Positions 8,701 through 16,373 of a stretch of 64,000 bases of DNA are shown here, piece after piece; the stretch's first letter is position 1; every line of letters begins with the position of its first letter. The DNA comes from Streptomyces cellostaticus (GTDB taxonomy: Bacteria > Actinomycetota > Actinomycetes > Streptomycetales > Streptomycetaceae): NCBI RefSeq assembly GCF_001513965.1, contig NZ_KQ948034.1:37415-101414 (forward strand), given 5' to 3'. Made by a program: the position numbers and the translations under genes. The notes under the pieces were generated by a model. It did not search any database. It saw only the letters and a list, made by a program, of their open reading frames with translations, and was not told the DNA's origin.

Positions 8701-9771
8701 ATGAAGAGATGTCACATCGCATATCTCGCGTGCACCGCCGCCCTCGTCGGCGCAGGACTGGGTGCGTCCCCCGCCGCGGCGGCCAAGAAGGTCCTGGTGG
8801 TCCACCCGGGAGAATCGATCCAGAAGGCGGTGGACGCCGCACAGGCCGGGGACACCGTTCTGGTGCTCGGCGGCACTTACCACGAGAGCGTCCAGATCAG
8901 CACCCCCTGGGTGACGCTGCGGGGCATGGGTGCCTCGACGGTGATCGAGCCGGCTGACCCGAAGGCCCCGACGAAGGCCGCCAACAGCTGCGCCGAGGGC
9001 GGCAACGGCATCTGCGTCATGGGCACCAAGACCAAGAACGTCGAGGGCGTCACCGTCGCCGACCTGACGGTGACCGGCTTCAGCAAGACCGGCGTGTACG
9101 GCACGGCGACGGACGGCATGACCGTGCGCCGGGTGAACGCCTACAAGAACGGCGTGTGGGGCATCGCCCAGGAGCGGTCCGTGCATGCGGTCCTGCGGGG
9201 CAACTACGCGCACGACAACGGCGACGCGGGCCTGTTCCTCGCCAACACCATCAAGGAGGAGGCGGGCGCCTACGACGCCGGGCAGACCCTGGTCGAGCAG
9301 AACCGCCTCGAGAACAACCGGATCGGCATCACCGTGCGCAGGCTGCGCAACCTCACCGTCACGGCGAACCGCGTCACCGGCAACTGCGCCGGGGTGTTCG
9401 TCGTCGGCGACGAGAACCAGCCCAAGGCCGGCGACCTGACCGTGTCCGAGAACCGGGTCACCGGCAACAACAAGTCCTGCCCGAAGACCGAACGGCTGCC
9501 CGCGCTCCAGGGCTCCGGCATCGTCCTGACGGGCACCGAGCAGACCCGGGTGACCGGGAACCTGGTCTCCCGCAACACCGGCACGTCCCCGCTGTCCGGC
9601 GGCATTGTGCTCTTCAAGAGCTTCGTGGGCGTGACCAGCGACGAGAACCGGATCGACGCGAACGCGCTGCAGAACAACTCCCCGGCCGACCTCGTGAACA
9701 CGGACACGGGCAAGGGCAACGCCTTCGAACGCAACTCCTGCCGGGCCTCCAGGCCGGCGGGCCTGTGCTGA
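8701..9771 (+). CDS. Secreted right-handed parallel beta-helix (NosD/PbH1-repeat) protein
   Basis: A 356-aa protein with a signal peptide (residues 1 to about 28, ending SPAAAA) and an N-terminal SIQKAVDAAQAGDTVLVLGGTY. That is the standard opening of the NosD/pectate-lyase-like beta-helix fold. Repeated N-x-I/V-T turns follow (ENNRIGITV, SENRVTGNN). The fold supports carbohydrate binding or cleavage; no catalytic set is obvious. TACCGT lies 7 nt before the ATG, so the mRNA is probably leaderless. It precedes the O-methyltransferase with a 60-bp gap, but a role in pigment formation is not indicated. Confidence 0.75.
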   Translation: MKRCHIAYLACTAALVGAGLGASPAAAAKKVLVVHPGESIQKAVDAAQAGDTVLVLGGTYHESVQISTPWVTLRGMGASTVIEPADPKAPTKAANSCAEGGNGICVMGTKTKNVEGVTVADLTVTGFSKTGVYGTATDGMTVRRVNAYKNGVWGIAQERSVHAVLRGNYAHDNGDAGLFLANTIKEEAGAYDAGQTLVEQNRLENNRIGITVRRLRNLTVTANRVTGNCAGVFVVGDENQPKAGDLTVSENRVTGNNKSCPKTERLPALQGSGIVLTGTEQTRVTGNLVSRNTGTSPLSGGIVLFKSFVGVTSDENRIDANALQNNSPADLVNTDTGKGNAFERNSCRASRPAGLC

Positions 9772-9832
9772 CCGCCTGACCACTGCCCCTGCTGGACCGA
9801 CGCAGGCCGAACGATGAGAGAGAGGGCGGCAG

Positions 9833-10861
9833 ATGACGTCCGCTGAAACAGCCCCACCGCCACCCATGCGACTACGCGAACTCGTGTTCGGCGCGGCCTG
9901 TGCCGCCGCCGTCCGGGCCGCCGCCCGGCTGGGCGTGGCCGACGCCCTCGAGGACGCCCCGATGACCGTCGAGGACCTCGCGGCGGCGGTGAAGACCGAG
10001 CCGAAGCCGCTGCGTCGGCTACTGCGGGCCCTGTCCTGCTACGGCGTCTTCGCCGAGCGGCGGGACGGGACGTTCACGCACACCGACATGTCCCGGCTGC
10101 TGCGCGAGGACGACCCCAACAGCCTGCGCGCCATCGCCCTGTGGTGCACCGAACCATGGACCTGGGACGCCTGGCCCCGCCTCGACGAGGCGGTGCGCAC
10201 CGGCCGGAACGTCGTCGAGGACCTCTACGGCAAGGAGTTCTTCACCTACCTCAACGAGGACGCCCCCGAGTCGGCGGACGTCTTCAACCGCGCGATGACG
10301 CGCTCCAGCGAGCAGTCGGCGCGCGAGGTCGCGGCCCTGCTGGACCTGTCCGGAGCCAAGTCGGTCGCGGACATCGGCGGCGGCCAGGGGCATGTGGTGG
10401 CGTGCCTGCTGGACAAGTACCCGGTGATGCAGGGCAGCCTGCTCGACCTGCCCCGGGTGGTCGAGAACGCCCTGCCGCGGCTGCGCGCGGGCGGGGACCT
10501 CGCCGGCCGCGCGCAGATCGTGCCCGGCGACGTCCGGGAGGCCGTCCCGGTCGAGTCCGACGTCTACATCATCAAGAACATCCTCGAGTGGGACGACGAG
10601 AGCACCGCCCGGCTGCTGCGCAACGTCGTGGGGGCGGGCGGCCCCGGCACCCGGGTCGTCGTCATCGAGAACCTGGTGGACGACACCCCCTCGATGCGTT
10701 TCAGCACCGCCATGGACCTGCTGCTGCTCCTCAACGTCGGCGGGGCCAAGCACACCACCGACTCCATGGTGGGCAGGCTGACCTCGGCGGGCCTGCTGGT
10801 GGACGACATCCGGCCGGTCAACCCCTACCTGCACGCCTTCGACTGCCACGTGCCCGGGTGA
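9833..10861 (+). CDS. SAM-dependent O-methyltransferase (TcmN/DnrK-type, acetylserotonin OMT family)
   Basis: A 342-aa protein with an N-terminal winged-helix dimerisation domain (GVADALEDAPMTVEDLAAAV, LLRALSCYGVFAERRDG) and a C-terminal Rossmann SAM domain: VADIGGGQGHVVACLL, IVPGDVREAVP, then YIIKNILEWDDE with the Asp/Glu pair. This is the class that methylates polyketide hydroxyls in tetracenomycin and anthracycline pathways. It converges on the spore-pigment genes across a very strong terminator. A methyltransferase is not part of the classical whiE set, so it may decorate this strain's pigment. RBS is GAGAGGGCGG. Confidence 0.8.
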   Translation: MTSAETAPPPPMRLRELVFGAACAAAVRAAARLGVADALEDAPMTVEDLAAAVKTEPKPLRRLLRALSCYGVFAERRDGTFTHTDMSRLLREDDPNSLRAIALWCTEPWTWDAWPRLDEAVRTGRNVVEDLYGKEFFTYLNEDAPESADVFNRAMTRSSEQSAREVAALLDLSGAKSVADIGGGQGHVVACLLDKYPVMQGSLLDLPRVVENALPRLRAGGDLAGRAQIVPGDVREAVPVESDVYIIKNILEWDDESTARLLRNVVGAGGPGTRVVVIENLVDDTPSMRFSTAMDLLLLLNVGGAKHTTDSMVGRLTSAGLLVDDIRPVNPYLHAFDCHVPG

Positions 10862-10882
10862 CGGGGTACCCGGGCCGAGCGC

Positions 10883-10924
10883 ACCGGCCGCCGGGCCCGC
10901 GACGCTGCGGGCCCGGCGGCCGGT
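10883..10924. terminator. Bidirectional intrinsic terminator between OMT and cyclase genes
   Basis: Perfect 18-bp inverted arms starting ACCGGCCGCCGGGCCCGC with a 6-nt loop. It lies between the convergent methyltransferase and whiE-VII-like genes. Confidence 0.85.
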
Positions 10925-10948
10925 GGCCGTCCGGGGGTGCCGTACGGC

Positions 10949-11272
10949 TCAGTCGCGCTCCCAGACGTAGAAGCGGTGTGCCATCGCGTCCTTGGGAGAC
11001 CTCCAGGTCTCAGGGTCGTACGCGCTGACGTACGCCGACAGGCGCTCGCTGACGTCCCGGAACTCGGGGTGGCTCGTCACCTTGGCGATGGCCGGTCCCG
11101 GCTCGCGCTCGGACTCGATGAGGTGCAGGTACACATCGCCGAACTGGAAGAGGCTGCGCCGGGTGACCCCGACGAGGTGGGGCAGCTCTCCGCGGTCGGA
11201 CTCCGCGAACACCTGGGCGATGCCGGGGGCGGAGCCCGGGGCCATACGGGCGACGATCAGGGCCTGGTGCAT
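10949..11272 (-). CDS. whiE-VII: TcmI-family polyketide cyclase (whiE ORFVII-like)
   Basis: A 107-aa dimeric alpha+beta-barrel cyclase of the TcmI family: an ALIVARMAPGSAPGIAQVFAE N-terminus, the FGDVYLHLIE strand and a late HRFYVWER. These proteins close the later rings of an aromatic polyketide already cyclised at its first ring. It is the last gene of a seven-gene cluster reading I to VII on the minus strand. RBS GGAGGAG precedes ATG 11272, 22 bp after the previous gene. Confidence 0.85.
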   Translation of the reverse strand: MHQALIVARMAPGSAPGIAQVFAESDRGELPHLVGVTRRSLFQFGDVYLHLIESEREPGPAIAKVTSHPEFRDVSERLSAYVSAYDPETWRSPKDAMAHRFYVWERD

Positions 11273-11294
11273 GGGGCTTGCTCCTCCGTCCGGC

Positions 11295-11774
11295 TCAGTC
11301 GGCCAGGGCCGGCGCGGGCCGGTGCCCGGTGGCGGCCTTCTCGATCTTCTCCCGAATGAGGGCCAGCTGGACCTTGGAGTTCCGGTTGATGTTGTCGGTC
11401 ATCCACGCGTCGTCGACGGGGGCGTCCGGCTTCATCGCGAAGTCCTGCGTCCAGACCATCCGGGTACCGGCGGGCACCTCCTCGTAGCGCCAGTGGATGT
11501 CCATGTGGGCGAACGGGCCGGTCTCGACGCGGCGGGCCTTCACGGTGAGGGTGTCGCGGTCGGGCTCGCGCTCGGAGACCCAGCTCCAGACGGTCCCGTT
11601 GTCGTCCGGGTGCATGGTCAGCCGGAACGTCGTCTTCTTCCCCTCCCGGGAGAGGATCTCGACGGACGCGTACTCGCTGAACAGCTGGGGCCAGCGCTCC
11701 AGGTCGTTGGTCATGTCCCAGACCAGGTCCAGCGGTGCGGCGATGGTGATCTCGTTCTGGGTGTGTCCTGCCAT
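11295..11774 (-). CDS. whiE-VI: SRPBCC aromatase/cyclase (whiE ORFVI-like)
   Basis: A 159-aa single-domain START/SRPBCC protein: NEITIAAPLDLVWDMTNDLERWPQLFSEY at the start, VSEREPDRDTLTVKARRVETGPFAHMDIHW centrally, and GTRMVWTQDFAMKPDAP. It belongs to the monodomain aromatase/cyclases that set the first-ring closure of spore-pigment dodecaketides. Its start is 2 bp from the ACP stop codon, with an AGGAG Shine-Dalgarno at the overlap, so it is tightly coupled to the minimal PKS. Confidence 0.9.
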   Translation of the reverse strand: MAGHTQNEITIAAPLDLVWDMTNDLERWPQLFSEYASVEILSREGKKTTFRLTMHPDDNGTVWSWVSEREPDRDTLTVKARRVETGPFAHMDIHWRYEEVPAGTRMVWTQDFAMKPDAPVDDAWMTDNINRNSKVQLALIREKIEKAATGHRPAPALAD

Positions 11775-11775
11775 C

Positions 11776-12033
11776 TCAGGCTCCTGCCATCAGGGTGCTG
11801 TTGACGAGGTCGAGGAACTGCCGGGGCGTCTTGCAGCGCTCCGCGTCCGGGGGCATCGGGGTACCGTGCGTGTTCTCCAGCTCGCCCACGATGCCGAGCA
11901 GGCCGAGCGAGTCGACGCCGAGCGCGTCGAAGCCGGACTCGCCCAGCTCCAGCAGCGCGTCCGGGGCGACGGTGACCCCGGCGGCCTTCTTCATCAGCGC
12001 GGCCAGTACTTCCACGGTGATCTGTGCGGTCAT
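11776..12033 (-). CDS. whiE-V: Acyl carrier protein of type II PKS (whiE ORFV-like)
   Basis: An 85-aa ACP. The phosphopantetheine serine lies in GVDSLGLLGIVGELE (near residue 42). It carries the growing polyketide chain between KSalpha/KSbeta and the cyclases. RBS AGGAGG precedes ATG 12033. Length and motif are standard for the family. Confidence 0.93.
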   Translation of the reverse strand: MTAQITVEVLAALMKKAAGVTVAPDALLELGESGFDALGVDSLGLLGIVGELENTHGTPMPPDAERCKTPRQFLDLVNSTLMAGA

Positions 12034-12052
12034 GCGATTACCTCCTGTGCTG

Positions 12053-13300
12053 CTAGGCGTTGCCGGCGCCGCGCCGCAGCACGAGCGCCGAGTTCGACCC
12101 CATGAGCCCGCGGCTGAGCACCAGCGCCGTACGCAGCTCGGCGACGCGGGCGCGGCCGGTGACGAGGTCGAGGTCGTGGCAGACGTCGAAGACGTTCGGC
12201 GTGGGCGGGATCAGTCCGTGCTCCATCGCGAGCACGGCCGCCGCGGTGTCCAGCACGGGCGCCGCGCAGTAGCCCCGGCCGATGCCGGTCTTCGGCGCCG
12301 TGACCGGCACCCGGGTGCCGTGCGCGCCGAGGGCGTCGGCGAGCGCGAGCGCCTCGGCGCGGTCCGCCTCCGGCACCCCGAGGGCGTCGGCGAAGACGAC
12401 GTCGACCTCCTCGGGCGCGCAGCCGGCCTCGTCCAGCGCCTGCCGGACGGCGTGGGCCAGGCCGCCTCGGGACTCCGCCCAGCGGGAGGCGCCGGTGAAG
12501 GTGGCCGCGTGCCCGGCGACGAGGGCGCGGACGTCCGCACCGCGCTCCCGCGCGGCCTGCTCCGCCTCCACCACGAGCATCGCGCCGCCCTCGGCGGGCA
12601 CGAAGCCGCAGGCGGCCTCCGTGAACGGGCGGTAGGCGCGGGACGGGTCGGCCGCACAGCTCAGCTCCTGGTAGCCGAGCTGGCAGACCACCGAGTACGG
12701 CGCCAGCGGCGCCTCGGTGGAGCCGGCCACGATCACATCGGTGCCGCGCCGCACCGCCCGCGCCGCGTGCGCGAGGGCGTCCAGGCCGCCGGCCTCGTCG
12801 GAGGCGACGACCGAACAGGGGCCCTTGAACCCCCGGCGGATGGAGATCTGGCCAGTGCTCGCGGCGTAGAACCAGGCGATGGACTGGTACGGGCCGACGA
12901 ACCGGCTGCCCTTGCCCCACAGCTGCTGGAGCTCGCGCTGGCCGAACGCACCGCCGCCGGACCCCGCGGCGGTGACCACCCCGATGGAGTACGGCTCCTC
13001 GGAGGTGTCGGCCTGCCCGAGCCGGGCGTCGTCCAGTGCGAAGTCCGCCGCGGCCATGGCGAAGTGGGTGAACCGGTCGGTCTGGACGAGGAACCGCTCC
13101 TCGATCGTCGCCGCCGGCTCGAAGGCACGGACCTCGCCGGCCACCTTCAGCGGAAGGTGCTCGCAGCCCTCGCGGGTGACCCGGTCGAGGACGCTGAGGC
13201 CTTCCTGGGTGGCCTTCCAGAAGGTGTCGGTGCTGGTCCCGTTGGGCGCGACCACCCCGATACCGGTGATGGCCGCGCGCCGTTCATGCGGAGCGCTCAT
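12053..13300 (-). CDS. whiE-IV: Type II PKS chain-length factor, KSbeta (whiE ORFIV-like)
   Basis: A 415-aa ketosynthase-fold protein in which the active-site cysteine region reads SVVASDEAGGLDALAHA. By alignment with its KSalpha partner (STGCTSGLDA) the Cys is replaced by Glu, which marks it as a chain-length factor. Most CLFs carry Gln here. It pairs with KSalpha to define chain length and perform malonyl-ACP decarboxylation for priming. It starts 7 bp after the KSalpha stop. Confidence 0.92.
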   Translation of the reverse strand: MSAPHERRAAITGIGVVAPNGTSTDTFWKATQEGLSVLDRVTREGCEHLPLKVAGEVRAFEPAATIEERFLVQTDRFTHFAMAAADFALDDARLGQADTSEEPYSIGVVTAAGSGGGAFGQRELQQLWGKGSRFVGPYQSIAWFYAASTGQISIRRGFKGPCSVVASDEAGGLDALAHAARAVRRGTDVIVAGSTEAPLAPYSVVCQLGYQELSCAADPSRAYRPFTEAACGFVPAEGGAMLVVEAEQAARERGADVRALVAGHAATFTGASRWAESRGGLAHAVRQALDEAGCAPEEVDVVFADALGVPEADRAEALALADALGAHGTRVPVTAPKTGIGRGYCAAPVLDTAAAVLAMEHGLIPPTPNVFDVCHDLDLVTGRARVAELRTALVLSRGLMGSNSALVLRRGAGNA

Positions 13301-13307
13301 CGTGTCC

Positions 13308-14567
13308 TCACTCCCTCGTCCGGGTCAGAACCACCGCGGACTGGAAACCCCCGAACCCGCTGCCCACGGACAGGACGCTGGTCAGCTTCCGTTCGCGGGC
13401 GACACGCGGGACGTAGTCCAGGTCGCACTCGGGGTCGGGGGTCTCGTAGTTCGCGGTCGGGGGTACGACCTGCTTGGCGAGGGCCAGCACACAGGCGACC
13501 ACCTCGATGGCCCCGATCGCCCCGAGGGAGTGCCCCACCATCGACTTGATGGAGCTCATGGGGGTGTCGTAGGCGTGGTGGCCGAGCGCCCGCTTCACGG
13601 CCGCCGTCTCGTGGCGGTCGTTCTGCCGGGTGCCGGAGCCGTGTGCGTTGACGTAGTCGATGGCCGTCGGGTCGAGCCGGGCGTGGTCGAGTGCGCTGTC
13701 GATCGCCCGGGCCATCTCCAGGCCCTCGCTGGTCAGGCCGGTCATGTGGTAGGCGTTGCCGAAGGTGGCGTAGCCGCCCAGTTCGCAGTACACGTGCGCG
13801 CCGCGGGCCCGCGCGTGTTCCAGCTCCTCCAGGACGAGCACCGCACCGCCCTCGCCCATGACGAAGCCGTCACGGTGGTTGTCGAAGGGCCGGGAGGCGT
13901 GTGCCGGGTCGTCGTTGTTCGGGGACGTGGCCTTGATCGCGTCGAAGCACGCCATGGTGATCGGGGAGATCGGCGAGTCCGACGCTCCGGCTATGCAGAT
14001 GTCGGCCCTGCCCTCCTCGACGGTGTGGAAGGCGTACCCGACCGCGTCCAGGCCCGAGGTGCAGCCGGTGGAGACGGTCTGCACCGGACCCTGGGCGCCG
14101 AAACGTTCCGCCACCGCGGAGGCGACCGTGCTCGGGGAGAACGCCCGGTGCAGATGCGCCTGCGCCTCCCGGTGGTCGACGTCCCAGCGCTGCCCGCGGT
14201 GGCTCACCAGGACGTAGTCGTGCTCCAGGCGGGTGGTGCCGCCGACCGCGGTGCCCACCGACACCCCGACCCGCCAGGGATCCTCCCCGGCCAGGTCGAG
14301 ACCCGAGTCCAGGACCGCCTCTTCCCCGGCGACCAGGGCGAACTGGATGTACCGGTCCGCCCGCGCGGCCTGTTCCGCGTCCAGGCCGTACGCCGCCGGG
14401 TCGAAGTCGCACTCGGCGGCGATCTGCGACCTGAGCCCCGTGGGATCGAAGAAGGTTATGCCCCGCGTCGCGGTCCGGCCGTCGGCAAGCAGATCCCAGA
14501 ATGCCGGTACGCCGATGCCGCCCGGAGCAACGATGCCTATGCCAGTGACCGCCACGCGCCGGGTCAT
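13308..14567 (-). CDS. whiE-III: Type II PKS ketosynthase KSalpha (whiE ORFIII-like)
   Basis: A 419-aa beta-ketoacyl synthase with active-site Cys in VQTVSTGCTSGLDAVGYA (near residue 173) and catalytic histidines in NAHGSGTRQNDRHE and SMVGHSLGAIGA. It catalyses the decarboxylative condensations that build the poly-beta-keto chain. The start overlaps the cupin gene stop by 4 bp (ATGA). In whiE-type clusters expression is late, in the sporulating aerial hyphae under sigma-F/WhiG-dependent control; that is family knowledge, not visible here. Confidence 0.94.
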   Translation of the reverse strand: MTRRVAVTGIGIVAPGGIGVPAFWDLLADGRTATRGITFFDPTGLRSQIAAECDFDPAAYGLDAEQAARADRYIQFALVAGEEAVLDSGLDLAGEDPWRVGVSVGTAVGGTTRLEHDYVLVSHRGQRWDVDHREAQAHLHRAFSPSTVASAVAERFGAQGPVQTVSTGCTSGLDAVGYAFHTVEEGRADICIAGASDSPISPITMACFDAIKATSPNNDDPAHASRPFDNHRDGFVMGEGGAVLVLEELEHARARGAHVYCELGGYATFGNAYHMTGLTSEGLEMARAIDSALDHARLDPTAIDYVNAHGSGTRQNDRHETAAVKRALGHHAYDTPMSSIKSMVGHSLGAIGAIEVVACVLALAKQVVPPTANYETPDPECDLDYVPRVARERKLTSVLSVGSGFGGFQSAVVLTRTRE

Positions 14568-15037
14568 GACCGAACCTGACCTCGGTCGGCCGCGCAGGCG
14601 GCACCCGCCGGCGTCGGCTCGGTGAGCACCGCGGCGGCGCCGATCACCTCGGTCTCCTCGGTGTCGACATGGCCGAGCTGCGGCCGCGGGGCCAGCGGAC
14701 CCAGGTGGAAGACGATCCGCGCCTCCACCTTGCCGACGTTGCGGAAACGGTGCCGCAGGTAGGCCGGGATCATCAGACCCTGCTCGGGCCGCAGCGTGTG
14801 CGGCTCACCGTCCAGGTCCACCTCCAGATGCCCGCAGACGACGTAGACGAACTCCTCGGAGTAGGGGTGGTAGTGCTCACCGATGCGGTCACCGGGCTGC
14901 ACGATGGCCACGCCCATGAAGCCGCTGGTGGAGCCGACCGTGGCCGGGGTGAGCATGGCGCGCAGGTCGCCACCTCGCCGGACGTTGGGCTCGACCTCAC
15001 TGAGGTCCACGATTTTCGGACGGGGTTTGATGGACAA
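14564..15037 (-). CDS. whiE-II: Cupin-domain protein of spore-pigment cluster (whiE ORFII-like)
   Basis: A 157-aa small beta-barrel protein with cupin motif 1 as GEHYHPYSEEFVYVVCGHLEVDL and motif 2 as PAYLRHRFRNVGKVEARIVFHL. A metal-binding His/Glu set is visible. Homologues (CurC, SchB-type) occur beside KSalpha in spore-pigment clusters; an oxygenase or cyclase-helper role has been suggested. TTG start at 15037 behind GGAGG, coupled to KSalpha by a 4-bp overlap. Confidence 0.88.
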   Translation of the reverse strand: MSIKPRPKIVDLSEVEPNVRRGGDLRAMLTPATVGSTSGFMGVAIVQPGDRIGEHYHPYSEEFVYVVCGHLEVDLDGEPHTLRPEQGLMIPAYLRHRFRNVGKVEARIVFHLGPLAPRPQLGHVDTEETEVIGAAAVLTEPTPAGAACAADRGQVRS

Positions 15038-15098
15038 CGTTTCCTCCGTTGAGTGTGCTGCGCTGACGCTTGGCGGTTGGGGGGACCCGGCCGCCGGA

Positions 15099-16172
15099 TC
15101 AGGCGTCCGGCGACCGGCGGTCGGTGATCAGCTCCATTCGGGCGGCCTCGGCATCGAGCAGCTCCCGCACCTCCGCGGCCGCACGGGCATCCGGCGGCAG
15201 CGCCTCGACGTCCCGCTCGCCGCGCACGTCGACCAGCCGCACCACGACGTCGTCGCGCTGGAAGACCGTGCTGCGCAGGATCGGGCTCGCCGGATCGTCC
15301 GCGGCCGCCGAGTCGGTCCGGGCGAGCAGCTCGGCCAACCGCATCCCGCGGCCGGGCCGGGCCGGGTAGCACAGGGCCTGCCGCATCCCCTCCGGCTGGT
15401 CGTCCGCGCTCACGTGGTGCACGGCCGGCAGCGCCGCCCGGGTGAAGAAGACCCGGGCCGACTCCTGGTTGTTGAGGTCCCGCTCCTGCTCCAGGTACGG
15501 GTTGATCGCCTCCTCGACGGCCCGCACCTCCGGCTGCCGGGCCACGTGCCGCAGCGCCGCGAGCAGGTCGCCGCGCACCTCGATGGCCCGCACCACCCGG
15601 TTGCCGTGCATGAACAGCGAGGTCCGGCACAGCCGCGTCGTGTCGTCCACGCGGGCCTCGGGCGAGGCGTAGTCCGAGAGGATCTTCGCGACCTTCTCCT
15701 CGGTGCCCGGCCTGACCGTGAAGGTCAGCGCGTGCCGGATCACCCCGTCACCGATGCGCGGGTGAGCCTGCAGCCGGCGCTGCCCGGACTCGGCGTGACC
15801 GGTCTCGCGCACCACGTGGAACCGGAGCGACCGGGTGTCCCGGACGCAGGAGTGCAGCGGCTCCACCATCTGCACGTGCTCCTCGCTGTTCACCCAGGTG
15901 AGGAACGGCGGAGCACTCTCCCACTCGCTCGTGATGAGCCATTGGGATGGATTCTCGATGGACTGGCAGAGTTGATCACTGACATGACCGGGAACGGACG
16001 CAACCTGGTTGCAGAGCTGCTCGTACGCCTCCAGGAACTGCTGCTGCGCGCCGTCGTGCACGTCGACCAGCAGGACGACCCGGAGCCGGGAGCCGTCGAA
16101 CACGGACTGGGAGACACGCTTCGACACCTCACGGGTCAGCGTTCCTGAAAGACGTTCAGACGTCGTGGTCAT
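15099..16172 (-). CDS. whiE-I: SchA/CurD-like domain protein of spore-pigment cluster (whiE ORFI-like)
   Basis: A 357-aa protein with two related ferredoxin-like alpha+beta segments (LRVVLLVDVHDGAQQQFLEAYEQL... and ALTFTVRPGTEEKVAKILSDY...) and a third strand set starting VVRLVDVRGERDVEALPP. It belongs to the SchA/CurD family, found only in spore-pigment-type clusters; biochemical role unknown. ATG 16172 with GAAGGAG upstream is preferred to an open frame extending to 16511, which runs into the divergent hydroxylase promoter. It is the first gene of the minus-strand operon I-VII. Confidence 0.88.
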   Translation of the reverse strand: MTTTSERLSGTLTREVSKRVSQSVFDGSRLRVVLLVDVHDGAQQQFLEAYEQLCNQVASVPGHVSDQLCQSIENPSQWLITSEWESAPPFLTWVNSEEHVQMVEPLHSCVRDTRSLRFHVVRETGHAESGQRRLQAHPRIGDGVIRHALTFTVRPGTEEKVAKILSDYASPEARVDDTTRLCRTSLFMHGNRVVRAIEVRGDLLAALRHVARQPEVRAVEEAINPYLEQERDLNNQESARVFFTRAALPAVHHVSADDQPEGMRQALCYPARPGRGMRLAELLARTDSAAADDPASPILRSTVFQRDDVVVRLVDVRGERDVEALPPDARAAAEVRELLDAEAARMELITDRRSPDA

Positions 16173-16373
16173 CCTGCACACATCTCCTTCGCGGGGGCAG
16201 AGGCGACGCCGGCCGCACCTGACGCGACGGCAGCGTTCCTTGATCCTGTGCCGGTCCCCACAAGCCCGCGACTCGTATGAACCACGTGGGTGATTGGGCA
16301 CGCGAAGCAGGCCGCACCGGGCAAGAGAACTCACAGGCGCCCCACACGCGCACCCCTGCCTCTGGAGGCTTCG
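16173..16373. promoter_or_regulatory. Divergent promoter region of the spore-pigment cluster
   Basis: This 201-bp gap separates whiE-I-like (minus) and whiE-VIII-like (plus) and must hold both promoters, matching the divergent whiE P1/P2 layout known from S. coelicolor. I could not assign -10/-35 elements with confidence. Confidence 0.6.
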